This document shows, piece by piece, positions 34,841-44,092 of a stretch of DNA of 64,000 bases (position 1 is its first letter; every line of letters begins with the position of its first letter). The translations under genes and the position numbers were made by a program. Origin of the DNA: CAYNWK01 sp964400875 (GTDB taxonomy: Bacteria; Chloroflexota; Anaerolineae; Anaerolineales; UBA4823); contig CAYNWK010000001.1 of NCBI GenBank assembly GCA_964400875.1, forward strand, positions 62,001 to 126,000, given 5' to 3'. A model generated the notes under the pieces. It saw nothing but the letters and a program-made list of their open reading frames with translations. It was not told the origin of the DNA and searched no databases.

Positions 34841-37066
34841 ATGAAGCAAGTAGTCCAAAACCTGCGGGACGGCCAAACCAGCGTCGTTGAAGTGCCGGTG
34901 CCCAGCCCTAAGCCGGGCATGGCGCTGGTGCGTACCAGTGCATCGCTGGTCTCAGCCGGTACCGAACGCATGTTGGTGGCGTTCGCCGAGAAATCCTTGA
35001 TCGGCAAAGCGCGCTCGCGTCCCGATCTGGTGCGCCAGATGCTGGACAAAGCGCGGCGCGAAGGCGTGCTGACCACCGTCGAGGCCGCCTTCAATCGCCT
35101 GGATCAGCCGATGCCCCTGGGTTACTCCTCCGCTGGCACAATCGTCGCCATCGGCGAAGAACTGGGTGAGCACGGTTTCCAGGTCGGCCAGCGGGTGGCC
35201 TGCGCCGGGGGAGGCTACGCCGTGCATGCGGAGTATGTGTTGGTGCCTCACAACCTGCTGGCCCTCCTGCCAGAAAACGTGGACTTCGAATCGGCGGCTT
35301 TCACCACGCTGGGCGCGATCTCCATGCACGGGTTTCGACTCGCCGAGGCTCAAATTGGCGAAACCGTCGCCGTGATAGGCTTGGGACTATTGGGGCTGCT
35401 TGCGACCAGCATCGCCCAGGCAGCCGGTTGCCGTGTCCTGGGGATGGACCTGGACCCGCGCCGGGTGAGGTTAGCCCAGGATTTTGGGGCCAAGGCAAGT
35501 CCCCGGGAAGACGCCGTTGAAGCTGCCCAAAGTTTCACCCATGGGAGAGGTTGCGACGCCGTCTTGATCTGCGCCGACACCCCCTCCAACGACCCGGTCG
35601 AGCTTGCCGGAGAGATTGCACGGGACAAGGCTAATATCGTCGCCCTCGGAGCAGTTGGCCTGGACATCCCACGCAAAGTCTATTTTGCTAAAGAGCTCTC
35701 GTTTATTAACTCCCGCTCGTACGGTCCAGGCCGGTACGATCCATCCTACGAGGAAGATGGGGTGGATTATCCCATCGGCTTCGTCCGCTGGACCGAGGGC
35801 CGCAACATGCAAGCCGTGGTCGATTTGCTCGCCGCCGGGCGCTTGGATGTCCGCCCCTTAATCACCCACCGTTTCTCCATTGAGCACGCGCCGCAAGCTT
35901 ATGAGCTGATCACTGGGAAAAGCGAAGAGCACTTCCTGGGAGTGCTGCTTAATTATCCCCTCGCTGAGGCTGACGCCTTTGAGCGGCCGGCCTGGAAAAG
36001 CGCGGTCACATTCGACAGCGCCAGCCAGCCGCCGTCTGGCGCCGACCAGATCAGGCTGGGGGTGTTGGGAGCGGGGAATTTTGCCACCGGAGTTTTACTG
36101 CCTGCGCTGCGCCAGACCTCCGGCGTTGAGCTGGTTGCCATTGCCTCCGGGAGTGGGCTGAGCGCCAGCAGCGCTGCTGAAAGGTTCGGTTTTCGCCAAG
36201 CCACTGCCGATGACGTCCAGCTGCTCAATAACCCGGCGATCGATGCGGTTGCTGTCCTGACCCGGCACCACCAGCACGCCACCCAGGTCATGTCTGCGCT
36301 GGCTGCAGGCAAGCACGTCTTCTGCGAGAAGCCGCTGGCCTTGAAATCCGCAGACCTGGAAGAGATCGCCATCAGCTTGTCCCAGGCCCGACGGCGGGAT
36401 GGTACTCCACAGAGCGCGCCGCCGGTGCTGACGGTTGGATTCAACCGGCGTTTTGCGCCTTTCGCCCAGAAACTGCAGGAATTTCTTGCCGGACGGGGCG
36501 AACCCATGGTGGCTTTTTACCGTGTAAATGCAGGCTATATCCCCCTTTCTCATTGGGTGCACGATCCAGAACAAGGAGGTGGGCGCATTGTTGGAGAAGG
36601 CTGCCATTTCGTCGATTTTCTGACCTTTTTAGTCGGTTCCCCGCCGATCTCGGTCGCCGCGCACACACTCCCCGATGACGGTCGCTATCGCGAAGACAAC
36701 GTCGTGCTGACTTTCAGCTTTCCGGACGGTTCCGTGGGGACGTTGATATACGTCGCTAACGGCGACAAGTCGTTCTCCAAGGAACGGGTCGAAGTATTTT
36801 GCGCTGGGAGAGTCGGCGTCCTGGACGATTTCCGCTCCCTGGAGTTGATCAAGGATGGCAGCAGGCAGAAGTTGCATTCCCGCTTACGCCAGGACAAAGG
36901 CCATCGCGCCGAACTGGCGGCATTCGTCGAGACCATCCTGCGCGGCGGCCCGCCGCCGATCCCTTACGACCACCTGTTCGGGGTATCGGAAGCTACCATC
37001 GCCGCGGTACGCGCCCTGCGGACCGGGAAGGACATCACCATTACACAGCCGCTCACCAGGGGTTAG
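34841..37066 (+). CDS. Bi-domain oxidoreductase: zinc-type alcohol dehydrogenase plus Gfo/Idh/MocA
   Basis: I take the ATG at 34841 (741 residues), which begins at the domain boundary; the longer open frame upstream covers the promoter region and reads as noise. The N-terminal half (about 1-365) is a medium-chain dehydrogenase (LGYSSAGTIVAIGEE, nucleotide loop VAVIGLGLLGLLATSIAQAAG). The C-terminal half (about 390-735) is a Gfo/Idh/MocA domain (IRLGVLGAGNFATGVLLPAL, GKHVFCEKPLALK with the catalytic-site Lys). This fused pair is regularly found in exopolysaccharide clusters followed by a heparinase II/III-like gene, as here. It probably modifies a nucleotide sugar or sugar. A TATACT at 34787 may be its -10. 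Confidence 0.88.
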   Translation: MKQVVQNLRDGQTSVVEVPVPSPKPGMALVRTSASLVSAGTERMLVAFAEKSLIGKARSRPDLVRQMLDKARREGVLTTVEAAFNRLDQPMPLGYSSAGTIVAIGEELGEHGFQVGQRVACAGGGYAVHAEYVLVPHNLLALLPENVDFESAAFTTLGAISMHGFRLAEAQIGETVAVIGLGLLGLLATSIAQAAGCRVLGMDLDPRRVRLAQDFGAKASPREDAVEAAQSFTHGRGCDAVLICADTPSNDPVELAGEIARDKANIVALGAVGLDIPRKVYFAKELSFINSRSYGPGRYDPSYEEDGVDYPIGFVRWTEGRNMQAVVDLLAAGRLDVRPLITHRFSIEHAPQAYELITGKSEEHFLGVLLNYPLAEADAFERPAWKSAVTFDSASQPPSGADQIRLGVLGAGNFATGVLLPALRQTSGVELVAIASGSGLSASSAAERFGFRQATADDVQLLNNPAIDAVAVLTRHHQHATQVMSALAAGKHVFCEKPLALKSADLEEIAISLSQARRRDGTPQSAPPVLTVGFNRRFAPFAQKLQEFLAGRGEPMVAFYRVNAGYIPLSHWVHDPEQGGGRIVGEGCHFVDFLTFLVGSPPISVAAHTLPDDGRYREDNVVLTFSFPDGSVGTLIYVANGDKSFSKERVEVFCAGRVGVLDDFRSLELIKDGSRQKLHSRLRQDKGHRAELAAFVETILRGGPPPIPYDHLFGVSEATIAAVRALRTGKDITITQPLTRG

Positions 37067-37101
37067 TCCATCACATCGCCCCAAAGAACCACCCGCGACC
37101 A

Positions 37102-39132
37102 ATGAACTCCACAACCCGGCTGCGCTACCTGTTCAAAGCTTTCCGGGAGCTGGGCTTGCAACAGGTTCTACTGTATACCAGCTACCAGTTGGGCCTGCGC
37201 AGCGGTTACTATCGCCTGAAAACGCCTGTGCGCCCGCTCAACGCCGAGAGGGCTTACTCCCTCAACGCTGGATTGATCGAATTGCCCCACCCGGATGAAG
37301 TCGCGTCGGTCATTGGCGCTCCTGGGGTAATGGCGTTGAACACTTCCGCCGAAGAGATCGTCTCCGGCAGCGTAAAGGTCTTTGGAGCATTAACTATACC
37401 GCTGTCGCTGTCGCTGCCCTCGCACGCACGGCACTGGAGCGCCTATGCCCGGGGGTTAAATCCAGATGGTGTGAGCGATATCAAAATCCTGTGGGAGCCG
37501 GCGCGCTTCGGGTGGGCTTATACACTGGGCTGCGCCTACCACGTCACCGGGGATGAAAGCTTTGCCGAAGCCTTCTGGCGAAACACGGAAACTTTTATCC
37601 AGGCTAACCCGCCCAACCTGGGACCGCACTGGTCCTCGGCGCAGGAAGTCGCCTTGCGGCTGATCGCGCTGGCCTGGGCATACCAGGCGTTTTCTCGCTC
37701 AAAACATTCGAACCCGTCCAGGGTTGAATCGCTCGCCAGGGCGATGGCCGCGCATGCCAACCGGCTGCCGCTTACCCTAAATTATGCCCGCGCCCAAAAC
37801 AACAATCACCTGCTTTCGGAGGCTACTGGGCTGTTCACCGCAGGCCTGGTACTGCCAGATCATCCAGACTCCCCTGGCTGGCGGACGCTGGGTATGCGCT
37901 GGCTCAACCGAGGATTTGCCGATCAGATCGCCCCTGATGGTTCTTACGTGCAACACAGCGCCAATTACCACCGCCTGATGCTGCAACTCGCCGCATGGGT
38001 CGATGCTTTGCTGGTCCATCAACCCATGAGCAGCGGAGAACCCTTCAGCCCTCAGGTGAGGAACCGCCTGGCATCCGGGACGCGCTGGCTGCTGCGCCTG
38101 CTCGACGGAGAAAGCGGGCAGACCCCCAACCTTGGCCCGAATGACGGCGCCTATATCCAGCCGCTCAGCGTGCTGCCCTTTCGGGACTACCGACCCGCGC
38201 TGCAATCCGCTGCGCTTGCCTTTCTAGGCCAGCCCGCCTTTCCCCCGGGAGCTTGGGACGATCTCAGCCTCTGGCTTGGTTTTAGGCCCGGCAAAAGCAA
38301 CCCAGAATACCGGCTAATCACGAGAAGGATCGGGCAAGCTCCCCACCGCCTGGATAACGGAGATTCTTGGGCGTACCTGCGAGCAGCCCGCTTCGAATCA
38401 CGCCCCGGTCACGCCGACCAGCTGCACCTGGACCTTTGGTGGCGAGGCCTTAACTTGGCCCGCGACCCGGGAACGTTTTCCTACAACGCGCCGCCGCCCT
38501 GGGATAACCCGCTGGCGCATACCGCCGTACACAACACCCTGAGTGTGGACGACTGTGACCAGATGACTCGCGCGGGGCGGTTTTTGTGGCTGGATTGGGC
38601 TCAGGCTGAAGTTAATTCGTATGAAGAAGCCGAAGACGGTTCCTGGGAGCGAATGAGCGCGGAGCACGACGGCTACCAGGAATTGGGAGTGCTCCACAGG
38701 CGGGAGGTGAGCGCATACCGAGACGGTCGCTGGGAGGTGGTCGATAGCTTGCTACCGCCCTCCCAAAGCCCTGAGAATGGCGGCAAAACGGGGGCGCACT
38801 TCCTGCGGTTGCACTGGCTGTTGCCGGATTGGCAGTGGGAGGTGGAAGCCGACCTGATGGCGTTGACCTGCCGGATTCTCTCTCCCTTCGGCTGGGTCAG
38901 CCTGCTAATCGACCTGCCGCCAGAATCCCAACCCGGTAAGGCCGTGCAGCTTTTCAAGACCCAGATCGTGCGGGCTGGAAGGGTTCTGTACGGAAATGGC
39001 GAAGTCTCTCCGAGCCATGGGTGGTTCTCGCCCACTTACAGCGTGAAAGAACCGGCGCTTTCCGTGGCGGTTACTACCTCAGGGCATTTGCCCATGACCA
39101 TCCGGAGCCGCTGGCAGCTGCCCGGCGAGTAA
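37102..39132 (+). CDS. Heparinase II/III-like protein
   Basis: The start at 37102 is the first ATG after the preceding gene; 676 residues. The N-terminal half is an alpha/alpha toroid (RYLFKAFRELG ... ALTYPLSLSLPS-like region, HWSSAQEVALRLIALAWAYQ). The hallmark YARAQNNNHLLSEATGLF lies at about 228, and SYVQHSANYHRLMLQL at about 285. The C-terminal beta-sandwich (about 420-670) contains AHTAVHNTLSVDDCDQ. No signal peptide is seen, so it is probably cytoplasmic and acts with the bi-domain oxidoreductase in polysaccharide synthesis, or is a lyase of uronic-acid polymers. Confidence 0.85.
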   Translation: MNSTTRLRYLFKAFRELGLQQVLLYTSYQLGLRSGYYRLKTPVRPLNAERAYSLNAGLIELPHPDEVASVIGAPGVMALNTSAEEIVSGSVKVFGALTIPLSLSLPSHARHWSAYARGLNPDGVSDIKILWEPARFGWAYTLGCAYHVTGDESFAEAFWRNTETFIQANPPNLGPHWSSAQEVALRLIALAWAYQAFSRSKHSNPSRVESLARAMAAHANRLPLTLNYARAQNNNHLLSEATGLFTAGLVLPDHPDSPGWRTLGMRWLNRGFADQIAPDGSYVQHSANYHRLMLQLAAWVDALLVHQPMSSGEPFSPQVRNRLASGTRWLLRLLDGESGQTPNLGPNDGAYIQPLSVLPFRDYRPALQSAALAFLGQPAFPPGAWDDLSLWLGFRPGKSNPEYRLITRRIGQAPHRLDNGDSWAYLRAARFESRPGHADQLHLDLWWRGLNLARDPGTFSYNAPPPWDNPLAHTAVHNTLSVDDCDQMTRAGRFLWLDWAQAEVNSYEEAEDGSWERMSAEHDGYQELGVLHRREVSAYRDGRWEVVDSLLPPSQSPENGGKTGAHFLRLHWLLPDWQWEVEADLMALTCRILSPFGWVSLLIDLPPESQPGKAVQLFKTQIVRAGRVLYGNGEVSPSHGWFSPTYSVKEPALSVAVTTSGHLPMTIRSRWQLPGE

Positions 39133-39156
39133 AATTAGCATTCTTAATACGCCTGT

Positions 39157-40377
39157 ATGCACATCCTGCTCATCCACCAATCATTCGCTGCGCTTAATGA
39201 ACCAGGCGGCACCCGGCACCACGAATTCGCCCGCTTGCTGGCGGAACGCGGCCACCGCGTGACCGTAATCGCCAGCCCGGTCAGCTACCTGACCGGCTCA
39301 GCGGCGAGCGAACGCCTTCCCTGGGTCACCCGAGAATATGATGGGGAATGCATCACGATCCTGCGGGCTTACACCTATTCCGCCCTGCATAAAAGCTTCT
39401 TTCACCGACTGCTGAGCTTCATCAGCTTCATGTTCTCTTCGCTGGTAATCGGCTGGCGGATCCCCAGGGTGGATCTGGTATGGGGGACTTCGCCGCCCAT
39501 CACCCAGGGGTTGACCGCCTGGGCGCTGGCGCGGTTGAAAGGCGCTCCGCTGCTCTTCGAAGTGCGCGATCTTTGGCCTGCCTTCGCGGTGGCGGTAGGC
39601 GTGCTTAAACAGCCGCTTTTAATCCGCATCGCTGAGGGGATGGAACGGTTCCTATACCGCCACGCCGACCTGGTGATGGTGAATTCCCCGGGCTTCATCG
39701 AGCATGTCGAGGCGCGCGGCGCCGGAGAAGTCGCCCTCATTCCCAACGGCGCGGACGTCGCCATGTTCGATCCACAGGACGATGGAGAAGCCTTCCGGCG
39801 AGCCCACGATTTGGTGGGAAAATTCGTAGCGCTGTACGCCGGCGCGCACGGGATGTCCAACGATCTGGGCGTGCTGCTCCAAGCGGCCGCGCTTCTCCGC
39901 GATCGGCCCAGGATCGCACTGGTGCTGTTGGGGGATGGCAAAGAGAAGGCCTTCCTGATGACCAAGGCTGTCAAATTGGGATTGGGCAACGTCCACTTCC
40001 TGCCGCCGGTAGCAAAAAACGAGATGGGTGCGGCCTTAGCCGGGGCCGACGCCTGCATCGCCATCCTGAAACCGGTGGAACTATACAAGACGGTCTACCC
40101 AAACAAAGTATTCGACTACATGGCCGCCGGACGACCCGTGATCCTGGCTATCGACGGCGTCGTCCGGGAGGTCGTCCGTAAGGCGGAGGCCGGGATCTCG
40201 GTCAAACCGGGCGACCCCCAGGCGCTGGCAAGCGCCATCAGCGAGCTGGCCGATGATCCGTCAAGACGGCGCGCCATGGGTCACAATGGACGCCGATACG
40301 TCGAAAAGCACTTCGATCGGCCGGTCGTTGCCGCGCAGCTCGCCCGGTTGATGGAGAATATGGTAAATAAGGTATAA
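39157..40377 (+). CDS. Family 4 glycosyltransferase (WbuB-like)
   Basis: A 406-residue GT-B glycosyltransferase. The N-terminal domain has HQSFAALNEPGGTRHHEFARLLAERGHRVTVIAS and RDLWPAFAVAVG. The C-terminal nucleotide-sugar site has IPNGADVAMFDP (about 196), LLGDGKEKAFL and the YPNKVFDYMAAGRPVI motif (about 320), in which the usual EX7E pattern is modified as in WbuB-type enzymes. It transfers a sugar to a growing surface glycan at the cytoplasmic face. It belongs with the two upstream genes. Confidence 0.9.
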   Translation: MHILLIHQSFAALNEPGGTRHHEFARLLAERGHRVTVIASPVSYLTGSAASERLPWVTREYDGECITILRAYTYSALHKSFFHRLLSFISFMFSSLVIGWRIPRVDLVWGTSPPITQGLTAWALARLKGAPLLFEVRDLWPAFAVAVGVLKQPLLIRIAEGMERFLYRHADLVMVNSPGFIEHVEARGAGEVALIPNGADVAMFDPQDDGEAFRRAHDLVGKFVALYAGAHGMSNDLGVLLQAAALLRDRPRIALVLLGDGKEKAFLMTKAVKLGLGNVHFLPPVAKNEMGAALAGADACIAILKPVELYKTVYPNKVFDYMAAGRPVILAIDGVVREVVRKAEAGISVKPGDPQALASAISELADDPSRRRAMGHNGRRYVEKHFDRPVVAAQLARLMENMVNKV

Positions 40378-40378
40378 T
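40373..40378 (+). promoter_or_regulatory. -10 box placed for a leaderless sortase transcript
   Basis: TATAAT overlaps the stop of the glycosyltransferase gene and ends 6 nt before the GTG start of the sortase gene. Transcription would begin at the GTG. Confidence 0.5.
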
Positions 40379-40384
40379 CCCCCC

Positions 40385-41305
40385 GTGCGCAGGAAAAACT
40401 CACCCGAAGACCTTTCCATTGAAGAGCTCCGCCGCCTGCTGGTTGAGAAGCGGCGCGCCTCCCGGCAGGACCGCCTGGAGCGGTTTCGCCGCACAGGCAG
40501 GGTGGTGGTGGTTTCCCCAGACACCGATGGCAACTCGTTATCCAACTTACGCTCCGGAGAGCTGGACGAATCTGAGGATGCCGCCCCAGGTAGCCTGCCT
40601 CGCTCGGGGGGTAAACGGTTCCTGGATGGATTGCTGCTCATGGTCGAGATCCTGGCGGTGGCAGGCCTGCTCTTCGTACTCTATAACGGGATGGGCTTGC
40701 TTCAGGACCTCAACCAGGAAGTAGCTTCGGCGCTGGAACAGCCTACCCGGACGCCGACCCCATTGATCGTCGCGGCCGTGCTTCCTTCCGGGCACACGCC
40801 CCCCAACTCGCCCGAAGGCGCGCAATTTAATGAGGCAGAGATCCCGAGCCATCTCCAGCCGCTGGTGCAATCGCTCGCCAACATCCCCGTCCCGACTGCC
40901 GGACCCGAACAGGCCATCAGCATCCAAATCCCCGCAATTGACGTCAACGATTGGCCCATCGTGCAGGGCGATGGTTGGGAACAGCTCAAAAAAGGCGTCG
41001 GACAGCATGTTGGATCCGCTGACCCTGGCCAGGAAGGCAACCTGGTGTTATCCGGTCACAACGATATCTTCGGGGAGGTTTTCCGCGATCTCGATCAATT
41101 GAAGCCCGGCGACGAAGTTGTGGTCTACACAGGCCAGCGCGCTTATACTTACGTCGTCACCGGTTGGAAAGTGGTCGAACCAACCCAGGTTGAAGTGATG
41201 GATCCCGGCTCCCACGCTTCCCTGACGTTGATCTCTTGTTACCCCTATCTGGTAGACAAAAAGCGCATCGTGGTCACTGCCCGGCTGAAGAGTCAGAACG
41301 GATAA
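40385..41305 (+). CDS. Sortase (class D/E-like) transpeptidase
   Basis: A 306-residue protein starting with GTG at 40385. A charged, basic cytoplasmic N-terminus (about 1-75) precedes a membrane anchor (about 82-102: LLMVEILAVAGLLFVLYNG) and a Thr/Pro-rich stalk. The sortase barrel follows (about 160-300). Catalytic His is in LSGHNDIFG (about 224), Cys in LISCYPYL (about 284) and Arg in KRIVV (about 293). It attaches proteins to the cell wall or polymerises them outside the membrane. No gene with an obvious LPxTG signal is adjacent. Confidence 0.92.
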   Translation: MRRKNSPEDLSIEELRRLLVEKRRASRQDRLERFRRTGRVVVVSPDTDGNSLSNLRSGELDESEDAAPGSLPRSGGKRFLDGLLLMVEILAVAGLLFVLYNGMGLLQDLNQEVASALEQPTRTPTPLIVAAVLPSGHTPPNSPEGAQFNEAEIPSHLQPLVQSLANIPVPTAGPEQAISIQIPAIDVNDWPIVQGDGWEQLKKGVGQHVGSADPGQEGNLVLSGHNDIFGEVFRDLDQLKPGDEVVVYTGQRAYTYVVTGWKVVEPTQVEVMDPGSHASLTLISCYPYLVDKKRIVVTARLKSQNG

Positions 41306-41324
41306 TTTTAGTTCCCTAGTTACG

Positions 41325-41362
41325 CAGTCAAGGCTCCCACCAATGGCGTAAATGCTTGACTG
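41325..41362 (+). terminator. Inverted repeat after the sortase gene
   Basis: An 8-bp stem (CAGTCAAG / CTTGACTG) with a 22-nt loop. The T-tract is missing, so it may be weak or have another role. Confidence 0.35.
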
Positions 41363-41406
41363 ATTAATCAACCAGAAATTTCATTGCAATAATTGGAGAA
41401 AAGCTT

Positions 41407-41574
41407 ATGAGCAGGAATCGCAAACGTCAATCCCGCTATTCAGGCACAAGCCGTTCCTCGGCTGAAGATTTCAACCCAGATTACTCGTACGTGATTAAAG
41501 ACCTGCGGCGCATTGGCATGCTCGCCGGCAGTTTTTTGGTGATCCTGGTTGCACTCTCCTTCATTTTGAACTGA
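41407..41574 (+). CDS. 55-residue membrane protein
   Basis: The ATG at 41407 follows GGAG with a 9-nt spacer and opens a 55-codon frame to TGA at 41572. The product has a basic head (MSRNRKRQSRY), a short DFNPDYSYVIKDLRRIG segment and one C-terminal membrane helix (about 36-54: GMLAGSFLVILVALSFIL). It lies 22 bp before the first AI-2E-family gene and is probably co-transcribed with it. I do not know the function; the defined signals make it a likely real small protein. Confidence 0.78.
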   Translation: MSRNRKRQSRYSGTSRSSAEDFNPDYSYVIKDLRRIGMLAGSFLVILVALSFILN

Positions 41575-41596
41575 TCGCCCAGAGGTAGGGGGAAAA

Positions 41597-42739
41597 ATGG
41601 ACGCTCAACGCATCCGCTGGTCCCCGCCGGTAAAGATAACGGTCAGTATTCTATTGCTGATCTTTATCATCTACCTGTTATTCCGCTTCAGCGTTGTCAT
41701 CCCACCGTTCATCCTGGCGCTCATTCTGGCATACATCCTTACCCCACTGGTGGCGCGCCTTGAAGATCAGTTGGAGATCTCGCGGGGTTTTGCCTCGTTG
41801 ATCGCCTACCTGATCCTGATCATCGTCGCCCTCATGCTGCCGCTCCTGCTTTTGCCTCCCCTTGCGAGCCAGCTGGCAGTGCTTAATGTAGACATTCAGT
41901 TGCTCCTGGAGCAGCTGAACGGGCTGATCGGGCGCCAGTACAATGTACTGGGGTTGACGTTGGACGGTTCGCAACTTGTCCAGCAGCTGACGACCTCGCT
42001 GCAGGGCCTGGTTGAGCCCTTTATCGGGCAGACGCTGACGCTCTTAGTCGACATAATCTCCTCAACAGTATGGGTGATCTTTATTTTAGTGGTATCCTTT
42101 TACCTGGTCAAAGATGGACCTGAGATCAGAAAACGCTTGGAACGGTTGCCGCCAAAGGAATACCGTGCGGATTACATCCGTTTGCGAGATGAGATCAATA
42201 TCATCTGGTCCAGCTTTTTCCGCGGGCAACTGACACTGGCTCTGGTTGTCGGGGTCCTGCTCACCTTAGTGGGCATCATCCTGGGACTGCCGTTCGCCCT
42301 GGCCATGGGTATCCTTGCCGGATTTTTAGAATTCCTTCCCAGCATTGGTCATGCAATCTGGCTGACCATCGCTTCGATTTTGGCTTTATTTGTCGGTTCC
42401 ACCTGGCTGCCAATCCCTAATTGGGCCTTCGCGCTGCTGGTCATCGGGTTGCATATCGTCTTTCAGCAATTCGACCTTAATTACTTGATCCCGCGCGTCA
42501 TCGGGCACAGCGTCCACCTGCCTCCACTGGTCATCATTCTCGGGATCGTGGCTGGAGCAGTGCTGGCGGGCATCCTGGGCATCCCGCTGGCAGCGCCTAC
42601 GATCGCTTCGGCGCGCGTGATCGGCCGCTACATCTACGCTAATTTATTCGACCTGGACCCCTTTCCGCCCCAGCCTCCGGCGCCCACGCCGGCACCCCGC
42701 AGCCGCTGGTGGCAGATCTGGCGCAAAGTCGAGGATTGA
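41597..42739 (+). CDS. AI-2E-family transporter (paralogue 1)
   Basis: A 380-residue membrane protein with about eight helices and the family pattern: VIPPFILALILAYILTPLV near residue 33, a long central coil and FFRGQLTLALVVGVLLTLVG (about 207), GFLEFLPSIGHAIW (about 240) and ILGIPLAAPTIASARV (about 335). Members move small molecules such as autoinducer-2, or exchange Na+ and H+. A second member follows 17 bp later. Confidence 0.9.
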   Translation: MDAQRIRWSPPVKITVSILLLIFIIYLLFRFSVVIPPFILALILAYILTPLVARLEDQLEISRGFASLIAYLILIIVALMLPLLLLPPLASQLAVLNVDIQLLLEQLNGLIGRQYNVLGLTLDGSQLVQQLTTSLQGLVEPFIGQTLTLLVDIISSTVWVIFILVVSFYLVKDGPEIRKRLERLPPKEYRADYIRLRDEINIIWSSFFRGQLTLALVVGVLLTLVGIILGLPFALAMGILAGFLEFLPSIGHAIWLTIASILALFVGSTWLPIPNWAFALLVIGLHIVFQQFDLNYLIPRVIGHSVHLPPLVIILGIVAGAVLAGILGIPLAAPTIASARVIGRYIYANLFDLDPFPPQPPAPTPAPRSRWWQIWRKVED

Positions 42740-42756
42740 CACCGTAACAAGCCATT

Positions 42757-43971
42757 ATGACCGTATCCAAAAGTAGTCCATCCCCCAAGTGGAGCGCCAC
42801 GACGAAACTTGTCGTCGGCCTGACGGTCATCGCCCTGATTGTTGCCCTGTTAATCAACTTCCGATCGATCATCGGCCCGCTCTTGCTGGCTTTTATTCTG
42901 GCTTACTTGCTCCATCCAATAGCCGTCAACTTGAGCGAAACCTCCCGGTTGAGCTGGCGCTGGGCGGTCAACCTGGTCTTCCTCACCATGGTAGTGCTGG
43001 TGATCGGATTCTTGTTCGTCGCCGGATTGACGCTCGTCGAACAGCTGCAATACTTAATCCGTGTCATCCAAAACTTCATTGTCACCCTGCCGGACCTGGC
43101 CGAAAATCTATCTTCCCAGAGCTATAACTTCCTGGGGTTGTTTGAAGTAAATCTGGCCCAGATCGATTTCGAATTCATCAGCCAGGAGCTCATCGGGGCG
43201 CTGCAAACCGTGTTAGGCCAGGCCGGAACGATCATCAGCGGGGTCGCGGCCAGCGCCGCAGGACTGCTCGGCTGGGGGTTCTTCATCCTGATCATCGCCT
43301 ACTTCCTGCTCGCCGATGCCGGGCAGGTGTCGTTTCAACTCTTCCGTATCGAGATCCCCGATTACGAAGCTGATCTCCGGCGGCTCAGCGCAGAGCTGAT
43401 GGATATCTGGAATGCCTTCTTGCGCGGCCAGCTGGTGATCTCGATTCTGGTCATCCTAATTTACCTCACCCTGCTAAACATCCTGGGGGTGCGTTATTCC
43501 CTCGGTTTAGCCACCCTGGCAGGCACATCCCGTTTCGTGCCCTACGTTGGACCTCTTGTGACCGTACTCGTCACCGCTTTGGTAGCGCTGCTGCAGGGAA
43601 GCAACTATTTCGGGTTAGTCGCCTGGCAGTTTGCCCTGCTGGTCGTGGTAATCACGTTGGTGGTCGACCAGTTCTTTGACAACCTGATCGCCCCACGATT
43701 CCTGGGTCACGCCCTGGGGGTGCATCCCGCCGCAGTGTTGGTGGCGGCGATTATTGCTGCCAATTTAATTGGCTTGATCGGGTTGGTGCTCGCCGCCCCG
43801 GTCTTGGCGACGATCAAACTGCTGGGCCGATATACTCTTCGCAAGATGCTCGACCAGGACCCTTTTCCCGAATCCGACCAACCCTCTAAACCGAACGTAG
43901 AATTCCCCGGCACCAGGATGATCCACCGCGCCATCGAACGATGGCGCTCACGTCCCCCGGCAAAGCGTTAA
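42757..43971 (+). CDS. AI-2E-family transporter (paralogue 2)
   Basis: A 404-residue protein with the same layout as its neighbour: IIGPLLLAFILAYLLHPIA (about 30), FLRGQLVISILVILIYLTLL (about 220), AGTSRFVPYVGPLVT and LIGLVLAAPVLATIKLLG. Similarity to paralogue 1 is clear but moderate, so the duplication is old. The two may form a heteromer. A terminator follows at 44034. Confidence 0.9.
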   Translation: MTVSKSSPSPKWSATTKLVVGLTVIALIVALLINFRSIIGPLLLAFILAYLLHPIAVNLSETSRLSWRWAVNLVFLTMVVLVIGFLFVAGLTLVEQLQYLIRVIQNFIVTLPDLAENLSSQSYNFLGLFEVNLAQIDFEFISQELIGALQTVLGQAGTIISGVAASAAGLLGWGFFILIIAYFLLADAGQVSFQLFRIEIPDYEADLRRLSAELMDIWNAFLRGQLVISILVILIYLTLLNILGVRYSLGLATLAGTSRFVPYVGPLVTVLVTALVALLQGSNYFGLVAWQFALLVVVITLVVDQFFDNLIAPRFLGHALGVHPAAVLVAAIIAANLIGLIGLVLAAPVLATIKLLGRYTLRKMLDQDPFPESDQPSKPNVEFPGTRMIHRAIERWRSRPPAKR

Positions 43972-44033
43972 CCTAGGCGGAAATTAGGGGCTTCTCACCC
44001 GACAACCGCCGCTGAGTGGCCCAATTAAAGAAC

Positions 44034-44072
44034 AAAAACTCGCTCCCTGAATTGTCCGTGGAGCGAGTTTTT
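44034..44072. terminator. Bidirectional intrinsic terminator
   Basis: A 13-bp perfect stem (AAAAACTCGCTCC / GGAGCGAGTTTTT) with a 13-nt loop and A/T tracts at both ends. It serves the convergent AI-2E-family and dnaA genes. Confidence 0.88.
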
Positions 44073-44092
44073 TCTGCGGGGTCTGCAGCAGT

